Positions 42,111 through 51,460 of a stretch of 64,000 bases of DNA are shown here, piece by piece. The notes under the pieces are model-generated. The model saw only the letters and a program-made list of their open reading frames with translations, was not told where the DNA came from and did no database searches. Position 1 is the first letter of the stretch. Each line of letters begins with the position of its first letter. The DNA lies in assembly GCF_014695575.1 (NCBI RefSeq), contig NZ_JACJOO010000048.1, positions 62,001-126,000 on the forward strand. The letters are read 5' to 3'. The stretch is from Leptolyngbya sp. FACHB-8. GTDB lineage: Bacteria; Cyanobacteriota; Cyanobacteriia; Elainellales; Elainellaceae. A program made the translations under genes and the position numbers.

Positions 42111-42201
42111 GTTATTTTTGGTGTGTTTTACACATGCAAAATAACCCTTCCGGGCAGTAAAAGCTTCATGAAGAAGTAGCGCGCCGCGCTACTTCTTCAT
42201 G
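42111..42201. repeat. Two palindromes between kinase-WD40 gene and galE partner
   Basis: 42111-42145 is a decayed hairpin (GTTATTTTTGGTGTG with CACATGCAAAATAAC). 42167-42201 is a nearly uninterrupted 35-base palindrome, CATGAAGAAGTAGCGCG-C-complement, with essentially no loop. Together they separate convergent genes; neither has a T-tract. Confidence 0.78.
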
Positions 42202-42211
42202 GGATTGGATA

Positions 42212-42541
42212 TTAAAGGGCTGTGGACGCTGAGAGTAGTGACTCGGCAATTCCACCGGAGCTGCATAGCAGGTCAATGGCCTGGTCTGCTGTGATCAAAC
42301 GCTTCAGTACTACCTGTCCAATGGCGGCTGGAGCCTCAACGGTGTTGGGCTGAGGTTTCACTTCGACCATGATGACGGCCTCCTCCACCCGGTATAACCA
42401 GAGCTTCTCGCCCTTTTCCTCCATGGCAATGGCAAGTCGGGTAATGTCTGGCTTACGTCGCCAGGCCACCTCATTCCAGAGGCCCCCAAACTCCCACACA
42501 CGGCCTATTGTCCAACCATCAGACAGAAAAAAATACTTCAT
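42212..42541 (-). CDS. Hypothetical protein translationally coupled to galE
   Basis: The product is 109 residues. The ATG at 42541 overlaps the galE stop (ATGA), so the two are coupled. The sequence is soluble and Trp-rich early (FLSDGWTIGRVWEFGGLWNE), with EEKGEKLWLYRVEEAVIMVEV in the middle and a helical C-terminus (AIDLLCSSGGIAES). I recognise no domain; the length and evenness suggest a conserved cyanobacterial protein. Coupling to galE hints at nucleotide-sugar or surface-polysaccharide metabolism, as inference. Confidence 0.75.
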   Translation of the reverse strand: MKYFFLSDGWTIGRVWEFGGLWNEVAWRRKPDITRLAIAMEEKGEKLWLYRVEEAVIMVEVKPQPNTVEAPAAIGQVVLKRLITADQAIDLLCSSGGIAESLLSASTAL

Positions 42542-43542
42542 GCGTCTCCGTGTCGCTTCTGGTGCCAGTTCCAGGCATGAGTCAGGATAGAGGGAAGATC
42601 GGCGTAACGAGGTTGCCAGCCCAGCACCGAGCGTGCTTTCTCACTGCTACCTACGAGGGCCGGGGGATCTCCAGGGCGGCGATCGCACATCTCGACCGCA
42701 ATCTCTCGACCGCTAATCTGCTTGGCCGCGTCAATCACTTCCAGTACCGAGAATCCATTGCCATTACCCAGATTAAACACTGTACTGTCCCCTCCATTAA
42801 GCAAATAATTCAGCCCCAGTACATGGGCATCCGCCAAATCTGAGACATGAATGTAATCGCGAATACAGGTGCCATCGGGGGTGGCGTAATCGGAACCAAA
42901 TACCTTGATAGAATCACGCGTTCCCAAGGCCGTTTGTAGAACGAGCGGAATCAGGTGAGTCTCAGGGTTGTGGTCCTCACCCAAGCGACCGTTGGGGTCA
43001 GCTCCCGCTGCATTGAAGTAGCGGAAGATGACAGACTTCATGCCATACGCCACTCCAAAGTCTGCCAAAATTTTCTCAACCATCAGCTTGCTCATGCCGT
43101 AAGGGTTGATGGGGGCCTGAGGGTGATCTTCGGGAATCGGTACGGCGGTCGGTATCCCATAGCTGGCACAGGTAGACGAGAAGACAAAGTTTTGAATGCC
43201 TGCTGCTTCCATCGCCTCCAGCAGCACCAGGGTACCTACAACGTTGTTGCGGTAGTACTTGGCTGGGTCGGTAACCGATTCGCCCACATAGGCATAGGCT
43301 GCGAAGTGCATCACAGCGGCAATGTCACGGCTGGCAAAGAGTTGCTCCAGGAGGGCGCGATCGCTTGTGTCCCCCACAACCAGTTCCACCTTCAAAACGT
43401 CCTCTACCAACTCCCGATGGCCGTACACCAGGTTATCGAGCACCACGACCTCGTAACCTGCTTCCTGCAAGGCCAATACGGCATGGGAGCCGATATAGCC
43501 TGCGCCCCCGGTAACGAGAATGGTCGGTTTGCTTTGTGCCAT
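42538..43542 (-). CDS. galE: UDP-glucose 4-epimerase
   Basis: The product is 334 residues, the normal GalE length. The extended SDR motif is TGGAGYIGSH (10-19), the active-site Ser is in SSTCASYG, and the catalytic YGMSK has Tyr148. The segment YFNAAGADPNGRLGEDHNPETHLIP is typical of GalE proper. It interconverts UDP-glucose and UDP-galactose for glycolipids (thylakoid galactolipid precursors) and polysaccharides. ATG 43542 has a GAGGA ribosome-binding site. The downstream overlapping gene is uncharacterised. Confidence 0.95.
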   Translation of the reverse strand: MAQSKPTILVTGGAGYIGSHAVLALQEAGYEVVVLDNLVYGHRELVEDVLKVELVVGDTSDRALLEQLFASRDIAAVMHFAAYAYVGESVTDPAKYYRNNVVGTLVLLEAMEAAGIQNFVFSSTCASYGIPTAVPIPEDHPQAPINPYGMSKLMVEKILADFGVAYGMKSVIFRYFNAAGADPNGRLGEDHNPETHLIPLVLQTALGTRDSIKVFGSDYATPDGTCIRDYIHVSDLADAHVLGLNYLLNGGDSTVFNLGNGNGFSVLEVIDAAKQISGREIAVEMCDRRPGDPPALVGSSEKARSVLGWQPRYADLPSILTHAWNWHQKRHGDA

Positions 43543-43914
43543 GGAAAAAATCCTCGATGATTAAGCTGGGGAAGTTTGAAGGCATCACTTTGAATTTTTA
43601 TTCAAGAAGCAATTTTTCCCTCATCCCTATGTTTAGCGGTTAGCCGCTTCAGATCCATCAACACGGGATAGATTTTGCTGAAATCTTCGGGTTTGTAAAG
43701 TTTCGATTTCGCGATCCACGATCTGTGCGATAGAAGTGAGGGGGCTAGGTACTAGAATTCCCACCCCTGTTCTGGAAACAGCACGTCATTGAATCTCCTG
43801 CATGGATCGGTTTTTAAGGGCGTGAATTGTTGCGTGGCGAAGCCGCGCAACAATTCACGCCAGAAGTTTATTCGAGAGGTGGTTTTAGGGTTATCTAAAG
43901 CCCCAAATCAGCCG
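43543..43914. other. Intergenic region between galE and hflX
   Basis: This 372-base gap must contain the galE promoter, since both neighbours are on the minus strand and transcription of hflX ends at its other side. It holds the palindrome at 43819-43861. No gene is seen. Confidence 0.4.
43819..43861. repeat. Palindrome with GCGAAGC core, GGCGTGAATTG type
   Basis: Twenty-base arms (one T-G mismatch) surround GAA, so the plus strand reads GGCGAAGCC. It is closely related to 879-919: positions that differ between the two copies are matched by complementary changes in the other arm. Confidence 0.85.
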
Positions 43915-45603
43915 TTACACCTGGACGTAATGGATTAACTGGGCCAGCCGTTGGCGCAGAGTCTCCAGTCCCAGGCGATCGCCCGCTGAGATAAACACCG
44001 CATGGGGGAACTCCTCCTGGGCGATCGCCAACGTCTCACTATCCACCTGATCGATCTTATTAAAGGCCAGTAGAGCAGGCCCCGGCGTGATGGGCATCTC
44101 CGAGAGAATCTGCATGACAGAGCGAATTTGGCTCTGCCAGGCTGGATGCGACAGATCCACCACATGCAGCAGGCCATCTGCCTCGGTTACCTCTTCCAGG
44201 GTGGCGCGGAAAGCATCCATCAACGACGCAGGGAGTTCGTGAATGAACCCTACCGTGTCAGTGACGACGATCGCCATCGACTCATGGGTGTCTGCTTCGG
44301 TGATGACCAATCGACGGCTGGTTGGATCCAGGGTGGCAAAGAGCTGGTCAGCCGTGTAAACCTCAGCATTGGTGAGGGCATTCAGAAGCGTGGATTTCCC
44401 TGCGTTGGTATACCCCACGAGAGCCACGGAGGGTACTTCTCGATGTTGTCGGCGTTGCCGCAACCGCGAGCGGTGGGCTTGCAGGTGATTGACTTCCTGC
44501 TGCAACCGGGCAATCCGCTTTTGGATGGCTCGCCGTTCGGTTTCCAGTTTTGTTTCTCCTGGGCCTCGGGTACCAATACCGCCCCCCAGTCGAGACATGG
44601 CCCGTCCTCGTCCTGTCAAACGTGGCATCATATATTCCAGCTGGGCCAGCTCCACCTGAAGCTTCCCGGCTCCCGTCTGGGCCCGCTGAGCAAAAATATC
44701 TAAAATGACCTCGGTGCGATCGACTACACGCACACCAATCCGGGACTCCAGGTTGCGCACCTGAGCTGGGGAGAGGTCTCGATCAAAGACAACCAGAGTT
44801 GCCCCCAGGGTTTGGGCTGTCAGAGCGATTTCTTCGACCTTTCCTTCACCGACGACAGTTTGGGGGTGGGGGTGCGATCGCTTCTGGTGCAAGGTTTGTA
44901 ACACCTCGCCCCCGGCGGTTTCCACCAGTCGACCCAGTTCCATTAATGTGTTGTGAAATTCAGTAGAGGATTGGCGATCGCCGATCAACCCCACCAGCAC
45001 CACGCGATCCTGGCTGGGATGAATTTGGCGGGCTACATACTGCCGCCGAAATTCCTCCTCTAACCCTTCCACCAGGTCGAGAAAATCTTCCTGGGCCAGA
45101 TCCTCCAAGTTGAACGGAGGGAGCACCGTCCAGGTGGCCTCAGGGTGCGGCACCAGGTGAGCCAGATAAACCGATTGTACGTACCCCGTCGCACCGCCCC
45201 CCCGTCGCTCAAAACCTTCCTTTGAAACGACGAGAGAGACTAAGGCATCCAGCCGTTGTAGGGCCATGGCGGTCAGAGTTCCACTGCTGGGAGCCTCTGT
45301 ATCCATCTGGGTGGCAATACAGCGAATGCCAGAAAGTCGCTCGGCCCCGTAGCGTGGCAATTCTAGAGGGGGAATCTGAGTTTGGCGTAAGGTTCCAACT
45401 CCCACCCGAATTACCTGCCCACGTCGATTGATGTAGACGCAGAGGGGTTGCTCAATGTCGCTACTGATGGCCGCTATCCGTTGGGCAAACTCTGCCGTTG
45501 TGAAGCGATCGCCCGGTAAGCGCTGATGGTAAAGCTTCTGAATTTGCTTGATTTGGCTGGGCTTGAGCCCTTGGGGATTGCCGTGAATCGTTTCGATTGT
45601 CAA
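43915..45603 (-). CDS. hflX: GTPase HflX
   Basis: From TTG 45603 (TIETIHGN) the protein is 562 residues; another TTG at 45651 would add 16. The 180-residue N-terminal extension, beginning with a LKPSQIKQIQKLYHQR segment, is typical of cyanobacterial HflX. The HflX domain follows (VVGEGKVEEIA; GTRGPGETKLETERR), then a G domain with G1 VGYTNAGKSTLLNAL, G3 DTVGF and G4 NKID. HflX binds the 50S subunit and splits stalled ribosomes under heat and other stress. The start codon is uncertain because both candidates are TTG. Confidence 0.93.
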   Translation of the reverse strand: MTIETIHGNPQGLKPSQIKQIQKLYHQRLPGDRFTTAEFAQRIAAISSDIEQPLCVYINRRGQVIRVGVGTLRQTQIPPLELPRYGAERLSGIRCIATQMDTEAPSSGTLTAMALQRLDALVSLVVSKEGFERRGGGATGYVQSVYLAHLVPHPEATWTVLPPFNLEDLAQEDFLDLVEGLEEEFRRQYVARQIHPSQDRVVLVGLIGDRQSSTEFHNTLMELGRLVETAGGEVLQTLHQKRSHPHPQTVVGEGKVEEIALTAQTLGATLVVFDRDLSPAQVRNLESRIGVRVVDRTEVILDIFAQRAQTGAGKLQVELAQLEYMMPRLTGRGRAMSRLGGGIGTRGPGETKLETERRAIQKRIARLQQEVNHLQAHRSRLRQRRQHREVPSVALVGYTNAGKSTLLNALTNAEVYTADQLFATLDPTSRRLVITEADTHESMAIVVTDTVGFIHELPASLMDAFRATLEEVTEADGLLHVVDLSHPAWQSQIRSVMQILSEMPITPGPALLAFNKIDQVDSETLAIAQEEFPHAVFISAGDRLGLETLRQRLAQLIHYVQV

Positions 45604-45704
45604 ACTCGGTTGACCTGCTACCCTCGAAAACAGCTGATCGCATTCTACCAATGCAAATTAGAGATGTGCTGACGAGCAGCCAACGAAATGTGAAGCTAAA
45701 CACT

Positions 45705-45738
45705 CTTGAAGTGGACAGGCTAACCTGCCCACTTCAAG
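45705..45738. repeat. Palindrome between aroE and hflX
   Basis: CTTGAAGTGGACAGG pairs with CCTGCCCACTTCAAG (one mismatch) around CTAA. It starts nine bases after the aroE stop on the minus strand, and may attenuate read-through into hflX. No T-tract is present. Confidence 0.75.
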
Positions 45739-45746
45739 AATTAATG

Positions 45747-46604
45747 CTATGCCAGGGCACTCAACAAAGCATGCCGCATGACATCCACAGGGGCAGCTTG
45801 CCCAAGCCACAGTTCGAGGGCGGCGGCTCCCTGATTAACCAGCATTTCAGTCCCATCAATGGTGGTTAGCCCATGGGCAGCAGCATCCTGCAAGAAGCGA
45901 GTGGGGCGGGGAATATAAATTAGGTCATAGGCGATCGCCCCCCCTGGCATCAGCTCCCAGTCTTGCAAAGACAGGGGGGATGCTGTTGCATCGGTGTGCA
46001 TGCCAATGGGAGTGGTATTCACGATCAACCGCGCTTGAGGTAGCAGTTTTGACATATCCTCCCAGGGGTGAACCTCCAGACCCTTAGCCAGGGGCGAGTC
46101 AGCCCAACTTGCCTGAAACTGTTCGAGTTTCTGAGGATCGCGTCCTACCACCTGGATGGTTCCCACACCCAATTGAGTGCATCCGGCGACGACAGCCCGC
46201 GCTGCACCCCCATTTCCCAGTACCAGCGCTGTGCTCCCAGCCAGGGTTGATGCTTGCGATCGCAAAGGCGCTAAAAATCCTTCTACATCGGTGTTGGTTC
46301 CCATCCATCCCTGGTCGGTGCGATAGACCGTGTTGACGGCACCGACGGCCCGCGCCAGGTCAGAGACATCCATCAGGTATGGGAGAATCGCCTGCTTGTG
46401 GGGAATGGTAACGTTAAAGCCCTCAAGCCCGATTGCCTTAAAACCGGCGATCGCTGCCTCCAGCGCATCAGGATGCACAGGCAGGGGGAGGTAGACGTAG
46501 TTGACATTTAAGTGAGCGATCGCCGCATTGTGCATCGTAGGTGACAAGGAGTGTTTGACCGGATAGCCAATAACACCTAAAAGACCAGTTTTACCGTCGA
46601 TCAT
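45747..46604 (-). CDS. aroE: Shikimate dehydrogenase
   Basis: The product is 285 residues. Hallmarks: YPVKHSLSPTMHNAA (shikimate-binding Ser-Ser/Ser-Pro), NVTIPHKQAIL with catalytic Lys, the GNGGAARAV NADP loop, and the C-terminal GTEMLVNQGAAALELW. It reduces 3-dehydroshikimate to shikimate with NADPH in aromatic amino acid synthesis. ATG 46604 starts the conserved N-terminus. It is upstream of hflX on the same strand, separated by a palindrome; co-transcription is possible. Confidence 0.96.
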   Translation of the reverse strand: MIDGKTGLLGVIGYPVKHSLSPTMHNAAIAHLNVNYVYLPLPVHPDALEAAIAGFKAIGLEGFNVTIPHKQAILPYLMDVSDLARAVGAVNTVYRTDQGWMGTNTDVEGFLAPLRSQASTLAGSTALVLGNGGAARAVVAGCTQLGVGTIQVVGRDPQKLEQFQASWADSPLAKGLEVHPWEDMSKLLPQARLIVNTTPIGMHTDATASPLSLQDWELMPGGAIAYDLIYIPRPTRFLQDAAAHGLTTIDGTEMLVNQGAAALELWLGQAAPVDVMRHALLSALA

Positions 46605-47133
46605 AAAAGCTTTAAGCTGCCATTAAGTTTGACTAAAACGTCCTCAAAAATGCTCGGAACTTGTGAGTTTATTTGAAACCCTGTGCCAGCATTTTCTCAA
46701 AAAAACACCCTAAACGATCACTTTATTGATTTACCTAACGTCCCTGTAAAGAATTTTCTGGAAAAATGGCTATGAAGTGTTTGAAAAATTGATTTTTGAT
46801 GAGTCTTACTTTTAAAAAGTCAACTTTTCCAACAATTTCTTAAAGACCTATAACTCATTCAAGGGTTTGACAGATAGCCAGAGTTCGTAATTAAATTTGA
46901 GTAAATAGTAATCTCTTTGAGAGTGTATTAAACGTGACAAACACACAAGAGATTTTATTCAGATAATTCGTTCCTTTATAACTCAAGACATTTCATTTTC
47001 ATCAAACCTTCAAAGATACCTTCAAGAATGAATATTTGAGTTTGGAGTTTCCTTGGGGTTTGGTATTCCATGATGGCGTGGTTACTTCTTCTGAAAATTG
47101 TCGTAACTGCCCTTAGAGGGCAAAGTTCAATTT
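46605..47133. other. AT-rich divergent intergenic region
   Basis: These 529 bases are clearly more AT-rich than the surroundings and free of HIP1 octamers and long palindromes. They must hold promoters for aroE and for the aldolase gene. Imperfect repeats such as TTTTTAAAAAGTCAACTTTT occur near 46810, but no operator or gene could be supported. Confidence 0.45.
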
Positions 47134-47913
47134 ATGAATAAGTTAGAAAGGCAAATTGTTAGTAGTTTGCAAGAATTAAAAGAGTACTTTGGGGTTTTCG
47201 AAATCAAAGCTGAATTTGAAGCAGAAGGAACTCGATTAGAGGAATTGCTACGCCTTCGGGATGTAACTGCTACAGCAGGTTTGCCCATTATCCTTAAAAT
47301 TGGTGGAGTGGAGGCTATTACCGATATTCATCATGGGCTGACTGTTGGGGTGAAAGGCATTGTGGCACCCATGGTTGAGAGTAGCTATGCCCTTTCTAAA
47401 TTCCTTGGAGTCATTGAGAGTTTTGTTCCTCCTGATGTGTTGGAGGATATGGAGTTCGCGTTCAATCTGGAAACGATTACAGCCTACCAAAATCTTGATG
47501 AATTTCTAAGTTTGCCTAATCTTCACCTGCTTTCTGGAGTGACTTTTGGACGGGTTGATTTCACGGGTTCTATGGGCTATTCCCGTGCCTATGCCGATGG
47601 GGATGAAATTTTAGAAGTTTGCCAGAAAACATTCCGGGCAATTAAGAAGCAAGGATTGAAAACAGCTTTAGGTGGTGCAATATCGACTCAAAGCCGTTCT
47701 TTTATTAAAGCTTTGCACCAGGAAAATTTAATTGACAAATTTGAAACCCGAAAAGTCGTTTTTAAACCTGAAGCTATCGAGAATGCTGAAGTAGCCATTC
47801 AGAAAGCTGTAGCGTTTGAGTTGCTCTGGCTTAAAAATAAAGCAAATTACTACAACATCATGGCTCAGGAAGATTTATTTAGAATTCAAATGCTAGAAAA
47901 GCGTTTGATGTAA
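47134..47913 (+). CDS. HpcH/HpaI-type aldolase/citrate lyase family protein
   Basis: The product is 259 residues. The TIM-barrel family pattern is visible: KAEFEAEGTR near the N-terminus, the metal-site Glu in NLETITAYQNLDEF (about 112-125), and metal-site Asp in VTFGRVDFTGSMG (about 136-148), equivalent to the IET and ND motifs of 2-keto-3-deoxy acid aldolases. Such enzymes join or split pyruvate and an aldehyde. The substrate is unknown. It is AT-richer than most genes here, with no HIP1 octamer inside. The neighbouring HAD phosphatase, 62 bases downstream on the same strand, suggests a two-step pathway (inference). Confidence 0.8.
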   Translation: MNKLERQIVSSLQELKEYFGVFEIKAEFEAEGTRLEELLRLRDVTATAGLPIILKIGGVEAITDIHHGLTVGVKGIVAPMVESSYALSKFLGVIESFVPPDVLEDMEFAFNLETITAYQNLDEFLSLPNLHLLSGVTFGRVDFTGSMGYSRAYADGDEILEVCQKTFRAIKKQGLKTALGGAISTQSRSFIKALHQENLIDKFETRKVVFKPEAIENAEVAIQKAVAFELLWLKNKANYYNIMAQEDLFRIQMLEKRLM

Positions 47914-47975
47914 TACCCGCTAATGATTAGCTCCTGTTCTTCGAGTCGAACAACTGTCTACATATTGTCTGTCTT

Positions 47976-48764
47976 ATGGATTTTCGTTCTTTACCCTGCC
48001 TGGTTTTAGATTTGGATGGGGTGGTGTATAGGGGCGAGGATGTGATCGCCGGAGCTCCTGAAGCGATCGCCCACTTTCGAAGGGCTGGTAAAAAGATAGC
48101 TTTCTTAACAAATAATTCGGCTTCTGCGGCCTCAAAGGTTGTCGAAAAATTATGTAGATTGGGAGTTTCCTGTCACGAAAGTGATTTAATTACCGCAGGT
48201 CAGGCGGCTGCAATTTTTATCCGAGAACACCATCTTGATTCGGGTAAAGGGGTGTTTGTTGTGGGGACGGATGCTCTACGGCAAGAACTGCTCAATCAAG
48301 GTTTGGCTTGTTCTCAACCAGATACCTGCGGGGCACTATTAGTAGGACTGGATCCCAACTTTCACTACTCGGTTATCGCCCAAGCACTCATTGCTCTCAA
48401 GCGCTCCATTCCCTTCATCATTTGCAATCGAGATGCGTCTTATCCAGGGCGTAATGGAGTGCCAATGCCAGGGTGCGGAGCCATGGTTGGGGCGATCGAG
48501 GCTAGCTCTGAGCGAACGGCAGATTTTGAGGTCGGCAAGCCTAACACCATCATGTTTGAGCTGATCGCCCAGCGGTTACAGGTCAAGCCTGAGGACTGTT
48601 TGGTGGTGGGCGATAGTCTTAGCTCTGATGTTTTGATGGCCAATCGTGCCCGGGTTGCCAGTGTTTGGATTTCTGATCTTAGCCGAGCCGCAGTGCACGC
48701 TGCGATCGCCACCCCTGATGCCTGTGTTCAGAGTCTTCAGGAGTTAGAACCGCTAGTCCTGTAA
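47976..48764 (+). CDS. HAD-IIA family phosphatase (NagD/phosphoglycolate phosphatase-like)
   Basis: The product is 262 residues. The nucleophile motif is DLDGVVYRG (12-20), motif II LTNNSA, and motif IV VGDSLSSDVLMA. The HAD-IIA cap contains CNRDASYPGRNGVPMPGCGAMVGAIE, typical of NagD, pyridoxal phosphatase and 2-phosphoglycolate phosphatase relatives. The substrate cannot be inferred from sequence alone. Close spacing to the aldolase gene suggests an operon. The first half is AT-rich, while the second half carries HIP1-like motifs, so the boundary of the AT-rich patch falls within this gene. Confidence 0.88.
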   Translation: MDFRSLPCLVLDLDGVVYRGEDVIAGAPEAIAHFRRAGKKIAFLTNNSASAASKVVEKLCRLGVSCHESDLITAGQAAAIFIREHHLDSGKGVFVVGTDALRQELLNQGLACSQPDTCGALLVGLDPNFHYSVIAQALIALKRSIPFIICNRDASYPGRNGVPMPGCGAMVGAIEASSERTADFEVGKPNTIMFELIAQRLQVKPEDCLVVGDSLSSDVLMANRARVASVWISDLSRAAVHAAIATPDACVQSLQELEPLVL

Positions 48765-48898
48765 TTCTCCTCAACTCATAGGTCTTCACTTCACTGCTCG
48801 GTTCCAACAGTCGCTTGCTGTATGCAACCTCTGAAGTCGCTCCTTCAAGATCCGACCTCCAGTTCAACCATTCGTAACCTCGCCCTGTAACCCCGTCT

Positions 48899-49918
48899 AT
48901 GCCAGACCTTGTTCAGACCCTGAGTAAACTTTATGCCCCTCTGATTGGCTGGATTCTGGTGGGCTGGGTTTTGGGTCGACTTTTGCCAAAGCGGGTGCCG
49001 GTACGGTTGGGGCAGCTCCTACTGCGGGTGGGGATTCCCATCAGTGTGATTTCATTCTTGTACCGCACAGATTTGAGCGGTTTGATCCTGGTAGGGCCTG
49101 CAACGGCATGGGTTGCCATGCTCTCGGGGGCAATGTTCGCCTGGCTCTGGATTGAACTGGGGCTGGGGGACGAGCGATTGAAATCCCTGGCGATAGGTTT
49201 GGGGGGCGAGCAGACGACTGATCAGCCTTTGGTTAGCCAATGGTCCTCTCCCGTTCAGGGGAGTTTTTTCCTGGCCATGATGATTGGCAACACGGGCTAT
49301 ATGGGCTTCCCGGTGGTGCTAAATCTAGTGGGCGAAAAGTATTTTGCCTGGGCACTGTTCTATGACCTGTTGGGCTCATTTTTTGGGACGTACGTGTTGG
49401 GAGTGGCGATCGCGGCCAAATATGGAACGGCTCATCGATTGAAAAAAGTAGAACTGTTACAAAAAGTTTTGAAGAATCCGGCTTTGTGGGGGATGGGAGC
49501 CGGCTTACTTTTACGGTTGCTGGCGGAATGGAAGCTGCTGATATTGCCTCACATGGTTCAGGATGGGCTTCGAGGCATGGCCTGGACCTCGGTGAACCTG
49601 GCTCTCGTGCTGATTGGCATGCAAATCAGCCAGCTTAAATCTCTCAACAAGATTAAACAGGCGGTTCCCTGTTTAGGAATTAAGATGATCCTCATTCCGC
49701 TGGTTGTCGGTACTGGACTGATGTTTTTTGGTATCAACTTTGACCAGCGGCTGGCCCTGGTGCTTCAAATGGGAATGCCCCCTGCGTTCGCAACTGTTGT
49801 CTTTGCAGAAAACTACGGCCTCGATCGAGAACTGGCTGTGACGAATGTCGTGTGCGGCTTTTTTGTTTTACTGCTGCTTCTACCCCTGTGGATATGGCTA
49901 TTCGGCTCGGTGACCTAG
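48899..49918 (+). CDS. AEC-family permease
   Basis: The product is 339 residues, mostly membrane (eight to ten predicted helices). The N-terminal half has PLIGWILVGWVLGRLLP; the pattern NTGYMGFPVVLNLVGE and the C-terminal GMPPAFATVVFAENYGLD fit the auxin efflux carrier/malate permease superfamily. Members export or import organic acids and amino acids, so the substrate is open. The start ATG is 134 bases after the HAD gene, on the same strand. It is followed closely (99 bases) by the binding lipoprotein gene. Confidence 0.82.
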   Translation: MPDLVQTLSKLYAPLIGWILVGWVLGRLLPKRVPVRLGQLLLRVGIPISVISFLYRTDLSGLILVGPATAWVAMLSGAMFAWLWIELGLGDERLKSLAIGLGGEQTTDQPLVSQWSSPVQGSFFLAMMIGNTGYMGFPVVLNLVGEKYFAWALFYDLLGSFFGTYVLGVAIAAKYGTAHRLKKVELLQKVLKNPALWGMGAGLLLRLLAEWKLLILPHMVQDGLRGMAWTSVNLALVLIGMQISQLKSLNKIKQAVPCLGIKMILIPLVVGTGLMFFGINFDQRLALVLQMGMPPAFATVVFAENYGLDRELAVTNVVCGFFVLLLLLPLWIWLFGSVT

Positions 49919-50017
49919 GAGATATCTCTGCGCTAGCCAGAGCCCTTGGGCAGCGCTCTACCAGACACGGCGGCGTAGGCTCTGAAATCGCTTCTCATTT
50001 TTGTGCAGGTACTCGTT

Positions 50018-51460
50018 ATGCAATGGTTGAAGTGGGTTAAACGGCAGCATGTCAGGTTTCTCGCATTACTATGCCTTTCGCTGGGGCTGGTGACCTGCTC
50101 GGCTTCGACCTCCCTGGAACCGATCGCCTATTCCGTCAATGCGGATAAGGCTGCTGTCGAAGACACGGCTACTGACATCCGTATCGTTTGGACGCAGGGC
50201 TTCTTACCCGAAGAGAATGCGGCTGTTGTTTCCCTGGTGGCCGATTGGGAAAAGGAGTCGGGGCTGAAAGCCGATCTCACTCTCTTTTCCCAGCGGGACA
50301 TTATTCAAGAAACGAACAAAGCAGTCGATGCAGGGAACCCGCCTGATGTCCTCTTTATCGTGGCAGGGGACACCGATCTGATTCCTCTGCAAGCTTGGGA
50401 AGATCAACTGGCAGATGTCTCGAAAATTATTGAACCCATCAAAGCCAACTACACAGAGGCCGCCCTGGAGGCGAGTTTTTATCCCAACCACGTTACAAAC
50501 GAGCCCCACTATTACGCCATTCCCCTGGCTCAGCAAGCAACCAATATCCACTATTGGAAGAGCCTCCTTGAGTCGGTGAACCTGCGAGAGGAGAACATTC
50601 CCTCAGATTGGAACGGCTTCTGGAACTTCTGGAAGGAAGCGCAGGATCGGATGCGCAAGCAGGGCAAACAGGACATTTTTGCCCTGGCCCTATGCATGTC
50701 TGATAAAGGGCAAGATACGAACCAAATCTTTCTTGAATTTCTCAACGCCTACGGGGTTGAGATGGTAGACAAAACTGGAAAGCTTCGCCTGGGTGAACCT
50801 GAGCAGAGGGGTAGGGCTGTGCAGGCTCTTACACAGTTTGTTGATTTATACCGCGACAAATATGTGCCTTCTGATGCGAATACCTGGACAGATGCCGGTA
50901 ATAACATCAATTTTTTGGAGGGGCGATCGGTTTTGACAGCCAACGGGACACTGTCGGTACCCCTGACGCAGAAGCAAAGTGTGAACCAGTACAACAAGGT
51001 ATCGAACGATCGCTATCTCAACGAGGTTCGCACCCTGGCAAAATGGCCCCGCAATCCGGATGGTAGCCCCCATCGTTCCACCGTGGGGATTAAACAAGTC
51101 GTTGCCTTCAAGGAAGCAGCCCATCCTGAAGCGGCTGCAAAGTTTCTAGAGTATCTGACTCGCCCTGAAGTGGTGAATTCCTGGCTCAGCAATCAGAAGG
51201 GGCGTTTCTTTCCGGTGATGCCCCAACTTCTGCAAGATCCGTTCTGGGCACAAAATGACCCGCACTTGGCGGCCGGGCTGGCACTGTTGAAGCAAGGTGT
51301 GGAACCAGGGTACCAGGTCTACACCCCAGCATTTAGTCAGATGCTCAGTCAAAAGGTTCTTGCGAGCGCGGTTTTGAAGGTGATTAACGGGATGTCAGCC
51401 GAGCAAGCCATCGACGATGTGATTGAACAAGCTAAACAGATTTTTGCGGAGTTCCGATGA
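50018..51460 (+). CDS. ABC-type sugar-binding lipoprotein, first gene of signalling operon
   Basis: From ATG 50018 the protein is 480 residues. A signal peptide ends in the lipobox LVTC (about 27-30). The mature part is a family-1 periplasmic binding protein (DIRIVWTQGFLPEENAAVVSLVADWEK; NPPDVLFIVAGD; RSVLTANGTLSVP; AAHPEAAAKFLEYLTRPEVV). Such proteins bind oligosaccharides or polyols for CUT1 importers. No permease or ATPase follows; instead the stop overlaps the start of the hybrid kinase gene (ATGA). It probably acts as an extracytoplasmic ligand receptor for that kinase, although it could also serve a transporter encoded elsewhere. Confidence 0.87.
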   Translation: MQWLKWVKRQHVRFLALLCLSLGLVTCSASTSLEPIAYSVNADKAAVEDTATDIRIVWTQGFLPEENAAVVSLVADWEKESGLKADLTLFSQRDIIQETNKAVDAGNPPDVLFIVAGDTDLIPLQAWEDQLADVSKIIEPIKANYTEAALEASFYPNHVTNEPHYYAIPLAQQATNIHYWKSLLESVNLREENIPSDWNGFWNFWKEAQDRMRKQGKQDIFALALCMSDKGQDTNQIFLEFLNAYGVEMVDKTGKLRLGEPEQRGRAVQALTQFVDLYRDKYVPSDANTWTDAGNNINFLEGRSVLTANGTLSVPLTQKQSVNQYNKVSNDRYLNEVRTLAKWPRNPDGSPHRSTVGIKQVVAFKEAAHPEAAAKFLEYLTRPEVVNSWLSNQKGRFFPVMPQLLQDPFWAQNDPHLAAGLALLKQGVEPGYQVYTPAFSQMLSQKVLASAVLKVINGMSAEQAIDDVIEQAKQIFAEFR

